From: Bin55 sp964511425 | Lineage (GTDB): Bacteria; Pseudomonadota; Gammaproteobacteria; Pseudomonadales; Azotimanducaceae | Length of the DNA stretch: 64,000 bases | Reading direction: 5' to 3' | Assembly: GCA_964511425.1 (NCBI GenBank) | Contig: CAZEFI010000001.1 | Location: forward strand, 186,001-250,000 | Part shown: positions 44,104 through 53,547 of the stretch, in pieces | Numbering within the stretch: the stretch's first letter is position 1 | Layout: each line of letters opens with the position of its first letter | Notes under the pieces: model-generated | Databases searched by the model: none | Seen by the model: only the letters and a program-made list of their open reading frames with translations | What the model was told of the DNA's origin: nothing | Program-made: the position numbers and the translations under genes

Positions 44104-44265
44104 TCAGAGGCTTGAATCTGACACGTTTTCAAGAATCTCCCGAATCTTTGTAAGTTCTCTATTTTGTTCCTTCATCGCCATGATCATATCCGGAAGTTCA
44201 TCCCAGATGCGATACACAAAAAATGCGATCAAACAAACGACAACAAAGATAAGAAAAGTCCACAT
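44104..44265 (-). CDS. 53-residue single-span membrane protein
   Basis: A short frame on the minus strand beginning at ATG 44265 and ending at TGA 44104-44106. AGGA lies 9 nt upstream of the ATG. The N-terminus is a clean membrane span (WTFLIFVVVCLIAFFVYRIW), followed by an amphipathic helix (EQNRELTKIREILENVS). This layout is typical of small bacterial membrane proteins. It follows sixA on the same strand after 58 nt. A 76-residue frame on the opposite strand looks like its shadow. Confidence 0.55.
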   Translation of the reverse strand: MWTFLIFVVVCLIAFFVYRIWDELPDMIMAMKEQNRELTKIREILENVSDSSL

Positions 44266-44323
44266 TAAGCGAGTCCTGTTGATTGGTTAAGAGAAAATGA
44301 TATGTTTTGTGTTCGGTGTTCAG

Positions 44324-44830
44324 CTACTTCGTATCAGAACGAAACATCCGCGGCATGAAAAATTTCTGAAATTTCGCGGTAGCAAAATCTATCGTTCTCC
44401 ATTTCCCTGAAAGTTCATAGCACACTGCAGCGAGCGTGGGAAAAGCACGCTGCTCTGGCCACTCACCGGTCGCCCGAATACAGGATTCAATTGTCGGTAA
44501 GTGAGACACCACTCCGACACTGAAGTGCGATTCGTCCCCGTGCTTCAAGAGATTCTCTACAGTGGGATACATAGCCGAGTATAAATCATGTGTATGAACG
44601 ACCGATACTCGGAGAACTTCGTTGAGAAGTTCAGTTGTTTGTCGAGTTCGTTCAGAGTCACTGGAATAGATTATTTGCGGTGCATGTTCGTTTGATTGGA
44701 GGACTTTCGCCATAGTTGCACCGTCTCTTCGGCCACGCTGGTTAAGGGGGCGTTCCATATCTGGCACACCCGAAGGCCATGCTGACTTGCCATGTCGAAT
44801 TAACCAAACAAACTTTCTTTCATCACTCAT
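44324..44830 (-). CDS. SixA-like phosphohistidine phosphatase
   Basis: 168 residues from ATG 44830. The phosphoglycerate-mutase-superfamily motif LIRHGKSAW (catalytic His13) opens the protein, and the second catalytic His lies in VVSHLPTIE. The compact size without an insert matches SixA, which removes phosphate from histidine in phosphotransfer or PTS proteins. The partner protein is not in the window. It is 93 nt downstream of the rhomboid gene on the same strand. Confidence 0.82.
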   Translation of the reverse strand: MSDERKFVWLIRHGKSAWPSGVPDMERPLNQRGRRDGATMAKVLQSNEHAPQIIYSSDSERTRQTTELLNEVLRVSVVHTHDLYSAMYPTVENLLKHGDESHFSVGVVSHLPTIESCIRATGEWPEQRAFPTLAAVCYELSGKWRTIDFATAKFQKFFMPRMFRSDTK

Positions 44831-44923
44831 GGTGGTATTCACAAACTGTACCAATGCCCAAATTGTGTCGGATTTGGTCGCGTGACGCGTGATTCTCGTA
44901 ATCCAAGATGCTGATTCTCCTGG

Positions 44924-45637
44924 TCATCGACTTAGAGTAAACCTCTGTTCTTTTTTCTTCATTAATTTCACTAGCGCGAGACCAGCAACAAAACCCCCGA
45001 TGTGTGCCCAATAGGCGATACCGAGGTCTGTGCTAAAGAGACCGAAGTAGACTTGAACTGCAAAGTAGAACCCCAGAACAATGACGGCGGGTATTTCGAG
45101 CACTATAAAAAAGAACAACAGCACTTTGATGCGTGACCGTGGATGAAGCAGAATATATGCACCTAAGATTCCACTGACTGCACCGGACGCTCCGATCATT
45201 GGCACGACACTATCAAAGTCGGTAGCCATTTGTGCACCCGCAGCGACTAGTCCACAAAGCAGATAGAAAATTAAGAATCGTATACGCCCGAGTGCGTTTT
45301 CAATGTTATCCCCAAAAATCCAAAGATACCACATATTGCCAATGATGTGCAGCCAACCACCATGCATGAACATGTGCGTAATCAAGGTGAAAAAATTGGG
45401 TATTCCGTCGAACACACAAATGGCACCTGATTCCAAAGTGGTCCATGATCCGAACGGAATCAGTCCTAATAAATCACCACTGACCAAAGCAAAGTGGCAC
45501 AAAGTTCGGTCATATAGCGCGGGCAGCATGCCTGCTCCCTGAGCAAACAGCCAGACAGCGACGTTCAGTCCAATAATGACGTAAGTAACAACCGGTACTC
45601 GGTCAACTGGATTGTGATCGTAAATTGGAAAAAACAC
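44924..45637 (-). CDS. Rhomboid-family intramembrane serine protease
   Basis: 237 residues, GTG start. Six membrane helices surround the catalytic dyad Ser151 (GASGAVSG) and His212 (YWAHIGG). Supporting residues His88, His92, His97 and Asn101 are in the HMFMHGGWLHIIGN stretch. A cysteine-containing first periplasmic loop (CHFALV to CVFDG) is present as in many bacterial members. It cleaves single-span proteins within the membrane; natural substrates are unknown here. Confidence 0.9.
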   Translation of the reverse strand: MFFPIYDHNPVDRVPVVTYVIIGLNVAVWLFAQGAGMLPALYDRTLCHFALVSGDLLGLIPFGSWTTLESGAICVFDGIPNFFTLITHMFMHGGWLHIIGNMWYLWIFGDNIENALGRIRFLIFYLLCGLVAAGAQMATDFDSVVPMIGASGAVSGILGAYILLHPRSRIKVLLFFFIVLEIPAVIVLGFYFAVQVYFGLFSTDLGIAYWAHIGGFVAGLALVKLMKKKEQRFTLSR

Positions 45638-45680
45638 GCTAAACTCTCAACAAAGGAACCGATCTAAGAGAATATGTGCT

Positions 45681-46718
45681 TCACGTTGGCGGGTCTGTTG
45701 CCCGTGGTCGCTCCAGTAAATGCGCAATCCAAGCCGTCGATTCACGTGTTTCGAAGGCGAGTTTCGCCGTCATCGTTAAAGGCACTGACAACAACATACC
45801 CACAGGGCCAAACATCCAACCCCAAAAAATCAGCGAAAGAAACACTACTAACGTCGACAGACCTAAGGTGCGTCCAAGAAATCTTGGCTCGATTCCCGCA
45901 CCGACACCAACATTAATCCCAACGTACCCTACTAAAACGATCGCTGCCGGACCAAAACCTAACTGGACTACAGTTACCAAAATCGCCGGTGCTGCTGCGA
46001 TAGCACTACCAATATTGGGTATGTAATTCAACATAAACGCCAACAAACCCCAAAGAATGGCGAAATCGACTCCCATTACAAAAAGCAACAAGGTAACACA
46101 TGCTCCGGTCAAAAGACTCGTGCATGTTTTTACTGCAATGTAACGGTTAAGATTTGTACCAAATTGGTCGAGCCATTGCACATCCATTTTGCGCTCCAAC
46201 AACATCCCTCGCAACTTGCTCGGCAATTGTTTTCCCTCTGCGAGAATAAACAACACAGTCATGAAAATCAGAAACGCGTTGGAGAGCAGTTGTCCGATAC
46301 TCTGAAGTGCTTGGCTAGCCAGACGGATAACTCGGCTTGGATCGAGGATGTTGAACAAAGCAGGATCGGCATCCGGAAAAAAGGTAGTTCGGATCGGATC
46401 AATAGCACTTTCAGTGAGGTGTCTTATTCGATTTTCATAAAACGATTGTTCGGTTTGAAATTCCTTGACCACTTGGAGGAATATCAACCCTAAACCGAAA
46501 AGAACTATAACTAAGACTACGAGCACCGAAGCTACTGCTAACCAATGGGGCCATTTGTGCCGATTCAACCATCGGATCGGGGTACTCGCGATGGTTGCGA
46601 TGAATATGGCTAACATGAAAGGTACGACAACCTGGTGTGCAAGCTTTAAGCCCGCTAGAACGACGACGCAAGCAATCAGTATTAGAGCCGTATTTCGAAT
46701 CGATACACCCTCCTTCAC
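45681..46718 (-). CDS. AI-2E (PerM-like) family membrane transporter
   Basis: 345 residues from GTG 46718, which overlaps the stop of the nitrilase-family gene (GTGA). Hydrophobic segments at the N-terminus (two), a central amphipathic soluble stretch, then a cluster of spans match the eight-helix AI-2E family. The conserved LNYIPNIGSAIAAAPA and WGWMFGPVGMLLSVPL motifs are present. Members export small molecules or ions and are probably ion-coupled; the substrate is unknown. Translational overlap suggests co-expression with the hydrolase upstream. Confidence 0.85.
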   Translation of the reverse strand: MKEGVSIRNTALILIACVVVLAGLKLAHQVVVPFMLAIFIATIASTPIRWLNRHKWPHWLAVASVLVVLVIVLFGLGLIFLQVVKEFQTEQSFYENRIRHLTESAIDPIRTTFFPDADPALFNILDPSRVIRLASQALQSIGQLLSNAFLIFMTVLFILAEGKQLPSKLRGMLLERKMDVQWLDQFGTNLNRYIAVKTCTSLLTGACVTLLLFVMGVDFAILWGLLAFMLNYIPNIGSAIAAAPAILVTVVQLGFGPAAIVLVGYVGINVGVGAGIEPRFLGRTLGLSTLVVFLSLIFWGWMFGPVGMLLSVPLTMTAKLAFETRESTAWIAHLLERPRATDPPT

Positions 46719-47539
46719 GGCAATTCTCGCCTATGATTGAGACTGGGTAGTTGAGATCGGATTCGAGCAACCTCTGCAGGATCAATATTTACCACCGCAA
46801 CCCCCTCGTCATTTGCGGTACATTCCGCGGTGATTCCTCCCCAAGGATCAACGACTAAGGCATGACCGAACGAGTGCCGGCCCGGATGAGCGTGATCCCC
46901 AACCTGCGCGGGAGCAATCACATATGCTTGGCATTCAATCGCACGGGCTCTCAGCAACACGTGCCAGTGTGCGTCGCCGGTATACGCCGTGAACGCCGCG
47001 GGAACCACAAGCGCAATTGCGCCAGCATCGGCTAAAGCTTGATACAGGTGTGGAAAACGCAAGTCATAACAGACACTTAAACCCAGTCGCCCAAAAGGTA
47101 AATCTGTCGTTACCACCTGAGAGCCAGGCTCAGTAATTCGAGACTCTTGTAATTTCGTGCCGTCGGCGAGATCTACATCAAAAAGATGAACCTTTCGGTA
47201 ACGAGCTTGGATTTCTCCTGCTGGTGTAACGTGGAAGCAAGTGTTAAATATTTTCCCAGCCCCAGCTTTCTCCGGAAAGCCTCCAGCAATTAAATGGACA
47301 CCATGACTGCGAGCAAGATTAACACAAGTTGAAAGAATCGGACCAGGTGAATCGAACGTCTCCGCTATTGGGATTTGTCCTGCATCTGACCCAATATACG
47401 CGAAAGCTTCTGGGAGAAAAATGACTTCCGCACCTTGTTCGGTCGCTTCGACAACCAACGATTCTACGGTGCGTAGATTTTGTGCAACATTTCCGCGCGA
47501 ACACAATTGAACGATCCCAATTCGCGTAATCGTCGCCAT
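46715..47539 (-). CDS. Nit-type carbon-nitrogen hydrolase
   Basis: 274 residues with the nitrilase-superfamily triad Glu44 (LPEAF), Lys116 (YRKVHLFDVD) and Cys157 (VCYDLRFPHLY). The YRKVHLFDVD and CYDLRFP motifs are those of the Nit1/YafV branch, whose tested members hydrolyse deaminated glutathione and other omega-amides. It is cytoplasmic. The start ATG 47539 lies 38 nt after the aminotransferase gene on the same strand. An omega-amidase beside an aminotransferase is a plausible metabolic pairing, but this is inference. Confidence 0.88.
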   Translation of the reverse strand: MATITRIGIVQLCSRGNVAQNLRTVESLVVEATEQGAEVIFLPEAFAYIGSDAGQIPIAETFDSPGPILSTCVNLARSHGVHLIAGGFPEKAGAGKIFNTCFHVTPAGEIQARYRKVHLFDVDLADGTKLQESRITEPGSQVVTTDLPFGRLGLSVCYDLRFPHLYQALADAGAIALVVPAAFTAYTGDAHWHVLLRARAIECQAYVIAPAQVGDHAHPGRHSFGHALVVDPWGGITAECTANDEGVAVVNIDPAEVARIRSQLPSLNHRRELP

Positions 47540-47577
47540 TCAAACAGCCTCACAACACGCTACTGGAAACATACTGT

Positions 47578-48822
47578 TTACGACGATGCGTGTACCAATT
47601 TGACACACGTGGTGAGCAATTCCATTGCAACTTGTACTTCCTCAAGACTTGCATATGTCGGCGCAATACGAATATTAGCATCGTTCGGATCATTTCCGTA
47701 CGGGAACGTAGCACCCGCGGGTGTCAATGAAAGACCAGCCTGCTTCGCGGTTGCGACAACTTTTTTCGCGTTCCCTGGTGCTACATCAAGCGAGATGAAA
47801 TAACCTCCCGTCGGCTTCGTCCAAGATGCTATTTCAGAATCGAAACTACCAAGTTCCTCACGAAGCACTGCTTGAGCGGTCTCAAACTTTGGTCCAACAA
47901 TAGCCGCATGTTCTTTCATGTGCTCCTTCAGACCCACACCGTTCTGCAAAAATCGTGCCTGGCGCAGTTGATTAACTTTGTCAAACCCCACCGTCAGCTT
48001 TCCTAAGTGCTGCACAAACTCATCCAAAAGTGTCTTGGAAGAACCAACGAAACCAACGCCTGCCCCTGCGAAAGTTATTTTCGAAGTCGAGGCAAATTGA
48101 ATAATCCGGTCCTCCGTACCATGAGTCATCGCTAACTCGTCGAGATTGGCTAATTTAGGTGCCGGTTCCTTGAAATCATGAACCGCATATGCGTTATCCC
48201 ACAACACATAGAACGGATGGTCTGGTATCTTGCGACGCAGGTTGGGTAAAGCTGCAATGCGATTTACGGTCTCTTCACTGTAGGTGTATCCTGTGGGATT
48301 GGAGTGCCTTGGCACACACCAAAGTAAGCAAACATTTAAGTCGTTGCGCACTAGGTCTTCAACGGTATCCATGTCTGGACCCTCAGGGTTCATAACAACG
48401 TTGACCATGTCAAATCCGATATATTCAGTCATCGAGAAGTGCCGATCATACCCTGGTACAGGACAAATAGCCCGTGCTTGCGAATTTCCGAGTAACGGAA
48501 CTCCCGTTAAACCACGATGAGCAAGCAATTCCACCGCCAACGACATCAAGTGTAGGCTTGAATTCCCTCCCGCAAGAACGCGTTCCGAGGGAATGTCAAG
48601 TAAATGCGATCCAAGTTCCCTAGCTTCAGGAATTCCCCTAAGTCCACCGTAGTTGCGCGTGTCGGAACCATCCTCCGAAAAGAAATTTTCCTGCAGAATT
48701 CCGTCAAGAGCATTGCTCAATTGAATCTGATCACTACCTGGCTTACCCCGTTCAAGATTCAGAGTAAGCCCTTGATTTTTGAACTTTTCGTATCGACGTG
48801 AAAATTCGGTGGTTTTGGTCAT
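47578..48822 (-). CDS. Class I aminotransferase (aspartate aminotransferase type 1c-like)
   Basis: 414 residues from ATG 48822; a longer in-frame start at 48948 adds a poor 42-residue leader. The PLP fold is clear: RNYGGLRGIPEARELGSHLL, GGNSSLHLMSL, PRHSNPTGYTYSEET, LWDNAYAVHDF and the Schiff-base region FASTSKITFAGAGVGF with its Lys. These match the divergent aspartate aminotransferase group found in Corynebacterium AspT and relatives. Substrate preference is not certain. It is divergent from rpsU across a 319-bp region. Confidence 0.85.
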   Translation of the reverse strand: MTKTTEFSRRYEKFKNQGLTLNLERGKPGSDQIQLSNALDGILQENFFSEDGSDTRNYGGLRGIPEARELGSHLLDIPSERVLAGGNSSLHLMSLAVELLAHRGLTGVPLLGNSQARAICPVPGYDRHFSMTEYIGFDMVNVVMNPEGPDMDTVEDLVRNDLNVCLLWCVPRHSNPTGYTYSEETVNRIAALPNLRRKIPDHPFYVLWDNAYAVHDFKEPAPKLANLDELAMTHGTEDRIIQFASTSKITFAGAGVGFVGSSKTLLDEFVQHLGKLTVGFDKVNQLRQARFLQNGVGLKEHMKEHAAIVGPKFETAQAVLREELGSFDSEIASWTKPTGGYFISLDVAPGNAKKVVATAKQAGLSLTPAGATFPYGNDPNDANIRIAPTYASLEEVQVAMELLTTCVKLVHASS

Positions 48823-49141
48823 TGGTTTAAGCTTTGTGTGGGTCAAACAAAACAACCGTATCTGGTTGCTTTGTAGTTTATTGTTAAATAGAAGGTTGCG
48901 CTCGCAATTGTCGACACACCCTATCGGGCAATGGACTATTGTTGACAAGGTTAATACCTGTCACACAGATTTTTTCCTCGAAAATCATTAAATTTTAGTG
49001 AGCAAACGATTGATTTATCGTACTTTGACCTTATCTCTTTAACAGTCTGAGAGATCTTAAAGTTGTCATTTATTTGATACTTTTTGTTTCAATCTACCCT
49101 AAAACGGAGTAAAATTCGTTTCCCGAAATTGAGAACACTGC
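48823..49141. other. Divergent intergenic region between aminotransferase and rpsU
   Basis: 319 AT-rich bases with no gene. TTGACA occurs on the plus strand at 48942-48947 but no good -10 lies at the right distance. TAAAAT at 49110-49115 is well placed as a -10 for rpsU, leaving a leader of about 20 nt, but the -35 (TTTCAA) is weak. No operator symmetry was seen. Confidence 0.4.
49110..49115 (+). promoter_or_regulatory. Candidate -10 element of the rpsU-dnaG-rpoD operon
   Basis: TAAAAT 27 nt before the rpsU ATG, with a weak TTTCAA 17 nt further upstream. It is offered only because its position suits a short leader. Confidence 0.25.
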
Positions 49142-49357
49142 ATGCCCTCTGTTACCGTCCGAGAAAACGAACATTTTGATGTCGCGCTTCGACGTTTTAA
49201 GCGCGCATGTGAAAAGTCCGGCGTATTGTCTGAAGCGCGCCGTCGCGAATATTACGAAAAGCCGACAGCGGTACGCAAACGCAAAAACGCAGCTGCGGTA
49301 AAGAGGCACCTCAAGAAACTCTATAGAGAAGCAAGAAAGTTCGAAAGACTGCACTAA
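49142..49357 (+). CDS. rpsU: 30S ribosomal protein S21
   Basis: 71 residues, the standard length. It has the family opening PSVTVRENEHFDVALRRFKR and the basic tail rich in Arg and Lys. S21 binds the 30S subunit and helps mRNA selection. No strong Shine-Dalgarno is present, as is often seen for rpsU. It heads the classical macromolecular-synthesis operon order here. Confidence 0.96.
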   Translation: MPSVTVRENEHFDVALRRFKRACEKSGVLSEARRREYYEKPTAVRKRKNAAAVKRHLKKLYREARKFERLH

Positions 49358-49401
49358 GCGTCTTCTCACCCAACAATTTACACAAACGCACGAGTCCACA
49401 C

Positions 49402-49857
49402 ATGGATTCTGAAATAAAAGTACGTATAACTGAGAACACTCGAACTGCGATGCGCGCGCAAGACAAAGCGCGACTTTCAGCGTTGCGTTTAATCAATGCA
49501 GAGATCAAGCGGGTTGAAATTGATTCACGCGGTACTTTGACCGATCAAGAGCTAATTTCGATATTGACCCGCATGCAAAAGCAGCGTACCGTGTCGGCAG
49601 CGCAGTATAGGGAAGGTGATCGGACCGATCTTGCGACGCAAGAGGAATTTGAAATCACTGTGATACAAGAATTTCTACCACAGCTTCTTACAGAGGTAGA
49701 AATCACCAACGCTGTTGATCAAGCATGTAAGAACCTTCAAGCTGATTCGATGAAACACATGGGTAAAGTCATGGGACATTTATCCCAGTCATTGAGTGGT
49801 CGCGCTGATATGGCTCAAGTGAGCAAGATTGTGCGGATGCGACTAAACAAAAACTAA
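49402..49857 (+). CDS. yqeY: GatB/YqeY domain protein
   Basis: 151 residues, opening with the helical YqeY signature (KARLSALRLINAEIKRVEID) and ending with the GatB-tail-like MKHMGKVMGHLSQSLSGRAD. The family resembles the tRNA-binding tail of GatB, the amidotransferase subunit, but its role is not established. It is commonly found between rpsU and dnaG, as here, with gaps of 44 and 6 nt. Confidence 0.92.
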   Translation: MDSEIKVRITENTRTAMRAQDKARLSALRLINAEIKRVEIDSRGTLTDQELISILTRMQKQRTVSAAQYREGDRTDLATQEEFEITVIQEFLPQLLTEVEITNAVDQACKNLQADSMKHMGKVMGHLSQSLSGRADMAQVSKIVRMRLNKN

Positions 49858-49863
49858 TTCAAC

Positions 49864-51561
49864 GTGACTAACTTTACCCCACAATTCATCAACGAACTCA
49901 AGGATCGACTTGATGTGGTAGGTTTGATTGGAGATTCAGTCGAACTAGCTCCGAGTGGTAAGAGTTATAAAGGGAAATGCCCATTCCATCAAGAAAAGAC
50001 TCCTTCTTTTCATGTTTATCCAGTCGATCAAACTTACCACTGCTACGGATGCGGCGCACATGGTTCCATGATCGACTTTGTTATGCGGCAAAAGGGACTA
50101 AAGTTTCCTGAAGCAGTGAAAATGCTTGCCGATCTCGTAGGAATGCAACTTCCACGAGAAGGGAAAAAAACGCGCTATTCAACCAAGGAACTTCAAAAGT
50201 TTAAAGTTCTATATAGCACATTAGAAGCAGCTACGGAGTACTATCAAAAGAGCCTGTCGGATAGCTCTGCAGGTTTTGAATATCTGCAAACGCGGGGGAT
50301 TAAGCCGGAGATCATTGAAAAATTTGCACTTGGCTATGCTCCAAATGCTTTTGATTCAATTATGTTAGCACTCGCGCGGGTGGATGAGCCAATACTTCGC
50401 GATTGTGGACTCGTTACCCAAAGTGACAAAGGTAAGTCTTACGACAAGTTTCGCGATCGGGTGATGTTTCCAATCCGTGATATGCGCGGGCGAGTTATAG
50501 CTTTTGGCGGTCGAGTTGTATCTACAGATCAAGCACCTAAGTACATGAACTCACCGCAGTCTTTAATTTACAATAAGAGCAAGAACCTCTACGGTATGTA
50601 CGAGGCATGGCGATCCCGAGCTTCTTTAAGTAGCCTACTCGTAGTAGAAGGGTACATGGATGTGGTCACGTTGGCCCAGCACGGTATTGAAAGTGTCGTC
50701 GCACCTCTTGGAACTGCGCTCACCGTGCAGCAAATCCAATTGATGCTTAAATATTGCTCCGAGTATATCCTGTGTTTCGACGGAGATGATGCTGGCGCAA
50801 CCGCTACTTGGCGTGCCATAGAACATGGATATGCTTTACTGAAAAAAGGTCAACGCATTCGCGTATTACGACTACCGAAGGGTGATGATCCGGACTCGTT
50901 CATTCGAGCTCACGGAGTCAATAAATTTAAAGAATTAGTGGAACAAGCTCCAAATTCTTCTGCTTATTTCTTCAACGAACTGCAAACCCAATACGACCTT
51001 GATGACCCGGAGGGTAAATCTGCGTTTGTCGAACGAGCCCGGTCGGTCATCGGAGACATTCCTTACGACCTATACCGCGAGTTTATGTTTAGGAAATTAC
51101 AAGACATTGTCGGCCATGACATCCCTAGTTTAAATGAGCCGAGTAACCGAACGGTGGGTCCTAGAACTTTCAAAGAAATAAGCTCTAAAAAAACGACTCC
51201 TGCGAGTCAAAAAAGCGACCGATTGAAATTAGGAGAACGGAATACCCTACAAAGTCTCGTACACAACATGGATGTCGTACCTCTCATTTCCCAAAAATCG
51301 ATGAAGGACATCGCAGAATTACAGCATGAATCGTTAATTTTCGATGTAATTCTGCGGATTCGAGAAAATGAGCTAAATAGCTTCAACCAACTACTTGCAT
51401 CGTACGAAAGCGATTCCACTGAATACCACCACTTAGTACAGATTGCCGAAATGACACCACCAGGAATACAAGAAACAGGATTAAAGGACCCACTTCTCAC
51501 AGCAATTGATACGTTGATTTTTAGATTTAAGCGAGAAGTCAAGCGACGCAGTGATGTTTAA
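49864..51561 (+). CDS. dnaG: DNA primase
   Basis: 565 residues, GTG start 6 nt after yqeY. The CHC2 zinc site is Cys39, His42, Cys60 and Cys63. The central RNA-polymerase domain follows, with TOPRIM motifs VVEGYMDV, GTALT and CFDGDDAG. The C-terminal ~130 residues are helical and should bind DnaB helicase. It synthesises RNA primers for replication. It is 45 nt upstream of rpoD. Confidence 0.96.
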   Translation: MTNFTPQFINELKDRLDVVGLIGDSVELAPSGKSYKGKCPFHQEKTPSFHVYPVDQTYHCYGCGAHGSMIDFVMRQKGLKFPEAVKMLADLVGMQLPREGKKTRYSTKELQKFKVLYSTLEAATEYYQKSLSDSSAGFEYLQTRGIKPEIIEKFALGYAPNAFDSIMLALARVDEPILRDCGLVTQSDKGKSYDKFRDRVMFPIRDMRGRVIAFGGRVVSTDQAPKYMNSPQSLIYNKSKNLYGMYEAWRSRASLSSLLVVEGYMDVVTLAQHGIESVVAPLGTALTVQQIQLMLKYCSEYILCFDGDDAGATATWRAIEHGYALLKKGQRIRVLRLPKGDDPDSFIRAHGVNKFKELVEQAPNSSAYFFNELQTQYDLDDPEGKSAFVERARSVIGDIPYDLYREFMFRKLQDIVGHDIPSLNEPSNRTVGPRTFKEISSKKTTPASQKSDRLKLGERNTLQSLVHNMDVVPLISQKSMKDIAELQHESLIFDVILRIRENELNSFNQLLASYESDSTEYHHLVQIAEMTPPGIQETGLKDPLLTAIDTLIFRFKREVKRRSDV

Positions 51562-51606
51562 ATCGCAAATACTACTTAATGTTTTGTTTTACACCAAGAG
51601 GTTGTA

Positions 51607-53424
51607 ATGCCCACACCAAATACCGATGCCGAACAGAGCCCAATTGAGGAACTCATAGAACGTGGACGCGATCAAGGTTATTTACTTATCGCGGACATCC
51701 ATGATGTATTGAGCAACGACCGCGATGAAGATGAAATTGATGACATCATCCATAATCTTATGGATCTTGGAATCAGTGTTGACGAAGCCGCTCCGGACGG
51801 TGAAAGCCTGTTCAACACCACCGAAAACTCTTCCGACGATGTTGCAGCCGATGAAGCCGCTATTGCGCTTGCTGCTGTTACTTCTGAAGCCCGTCGAACG
51901 ACCGACCCTGCTCGAATGTATTTACGTGAGATGGGGGGCGTCGAGTTACTCACCCGTGATGACGAAATTAAGATTGCTCGGGAAATTGAAGAAGGCATGC
52001 GCGACATCCTGAAAGCTGTCGCGGAGTTTCCAGGCACTGTTAGCTGGTTGATCGAACAATACGATAACACGAACAAAAAGAGAAAGTTGAGCGATCTGCT
52101 GGTCGGATACCTCGATCCAGATGCAGAAATTCAAAACCCCGTACAAATCGATGCTACCAAGAAACCACCGCAACAAACAACGCCACGAACTAGGGGACCA
52201 GATCCTGAGATCGCCAAGACTCGCTTCGAAGAACTACGCAAAGTCAACGAGAAACATAACAAAGTTGTTGAGCAAATCACAAAAAACAAACGCCCGAGCC
52301 GATTGAATAAGACTGAACTAGCAGAAATTGAAGCATCCAAAGACAAATTGATTGACTGCTTTTCGCGCTTTAAACTAACTCCGGAAGCACATGAAGAATT
52401 GCTTGGACAACCCCTAAATGCGATGACTGAAGTACGCCGTCGCATAAGACTTTTGTACCAAATATGTGTTAGGGAAAGTGGAATGCCTAGAGACACGTTC
52501 AAAGAATTAGTTCGGGTCTCGCCACCTGGTACGTTGGTAGAAATGCGCCGCCATGTACGGGGAGACTATCCTCATAGTAGTGGAATGTTAGAGAAGAAAA
52601 CGGAGATTTATCGCCACCAACGACGCGTCAATGCAATTTTGAACGACAGCGGAGTGAAAAAATTCTCTACTCTGAAGAACATTGACACTCGGATCACCCA
52701 AGGCCAACGCAAAATGGAAAGTGCGAAACGCCAAATGGTAAAAGCAAATCTGCGATTAGTGATTTCAATTGCCAAAAAGTACAACAATAGAGGGCTACAC
52801 TTTCTTGATTTAATTCAGGAAGGAAATATTGGGCTGATGAAAGCTGTCGACAAGTTCGAATACCGTCGTGGGTATAAGTTTTCAACTTATGCAACTTGGT
52901 GGATTCGACAAGCGATCACGCGTTCAATATCGGATCAATCTCGTACGATTCGAATACCGGTTCATATGTTTGATCTGGTAAACAAGCACAACCGTATCCA
53001 CCGACAATTATCGCAAGAACTTGGTCGGGAGCCTACGGTCGATGAACTATCTGCTCGAATGGAGCTAATACTTGATAAGATTCGTCATATTCAAGGTATC
53101 AGCATCCAACCTGCGTCTACAGACGCACCTATCGGTGAAGACGACGATGCTAGCTTAGGCGACTTTCTCAAAGATCCGTATGAATCCACCCCCATGGACC
53201 AAGCGGAAACTCGAGGGCTCCGAGATGTCATTCACGAGCGCTTGGGCGAACTCAGTTCCAGAGAGGCGAAAGTCCTGCGCATGCGATTTGGAATCGGGCA
53301 GAACACAGAATATACCTTAGAAGAAGTTGGTAGAGTTTTCAATATCACTCGCGAGCGAATTCGACAAATCGAAGCAAAAGCACTCCGACATTTGAAGTCT
53401 AGACTCACAGATTGGAACGGATAA
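51607..53424 (+). CDS. rpoD: Primary sigma factor RpoD (copy 1)
   Basis: 605 residues. Region 1.1 is present (IEELIERGRDQGYLLIADI), as are region 1.2 (RMYLREMGGVELLTRDDEI), a non-conserved spacer and region 2 with the -10 reading and melting helix (GYKFSTYATWWIRQAITRSI). Region 4.2 keeps the canonical recognition helix ITRERIRQIEAKAL. The extreme C-terminus is unusual: instead of the usual HPSRSEVLRSFLDD-like end it finishes as KSRLTDWNG. The position after dnaG and the intact DNA-contacting residues make this the housekeeping factor. Confidence 0.95.
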   Translation: MPTPNTDAEQSPIEELIERGRDQGYLLIADIHDVLSNDRDEDEIDDIIHNLMDLGISVDEAAPDGESLFNTTENSSDDVAADEAAIALAAVTSEARRTTDPARMYLREMGGVELLTRDDEIKIAREIEEGMRDILKAVAEFPGTVSWLIEQYDNTNKKRKLSDLLVGYLDPDAEIQNPVQIDATKKPPQQTTPRTRGPDPEIAKTRFEELRKVNEKHNKVVEQITKNKRPSRLNKTELAEIEASKDKLIDCFSRFKLTPEAHEELLGQPLNAMTEVRRRIRLLYQICVRESGMPRDTFKELVRVSPPGTLVEMRRHVRGDYPHSSGMLEKKTEIYRHQRRVNAILNDSGVKKFSTLKNIDTRITQGQRKMESAKRQMVKANLRLVISIAKKYNNRGLHFLDLIQEGNIGLMKAVDKFEYRRGYKFSTYATWWIRQAITRSISDQSRTIRIPVHMFDLVNKHNRIHRQLSQELGREPTVDELSARMELILDKIRHIQGISIQPASTDAPIGEDDDASLGDFLKDPYESTPMDQAETRGLRDVIHERLGELSSREAKVLRMRFGIGQNTEYTLEEVGRVFNITRERIRQIEAKALRHLKSRLTDWNG

Positions 53425-53547
53425 AAGGACATCCGATCAACGGAAAGCATGGCTATTACTCCGTGCACTGCAGGTAGTTTGATCCAACTAGAAATCGTTT
53501 TTTAGGTCTTGCTGCGACAGGTAACTGTTTCAAACGACATCCTAAGT

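Noticed and set aside
44060..44290. 76-codon plus-strand frame after the small two-span protein
   Set aside because: The opposite strand encodes a much more protein-like single-span product with its own ribosome-binding site; the plus-strand translation lacks such features.
53490..53510. Terminator after rpoD (T6 at 53501-53506)
   Set aside because: The only stem nearby is TAGTT/AACTA, five weak pairs, placed 9 nt before the T-run; not enough to call.
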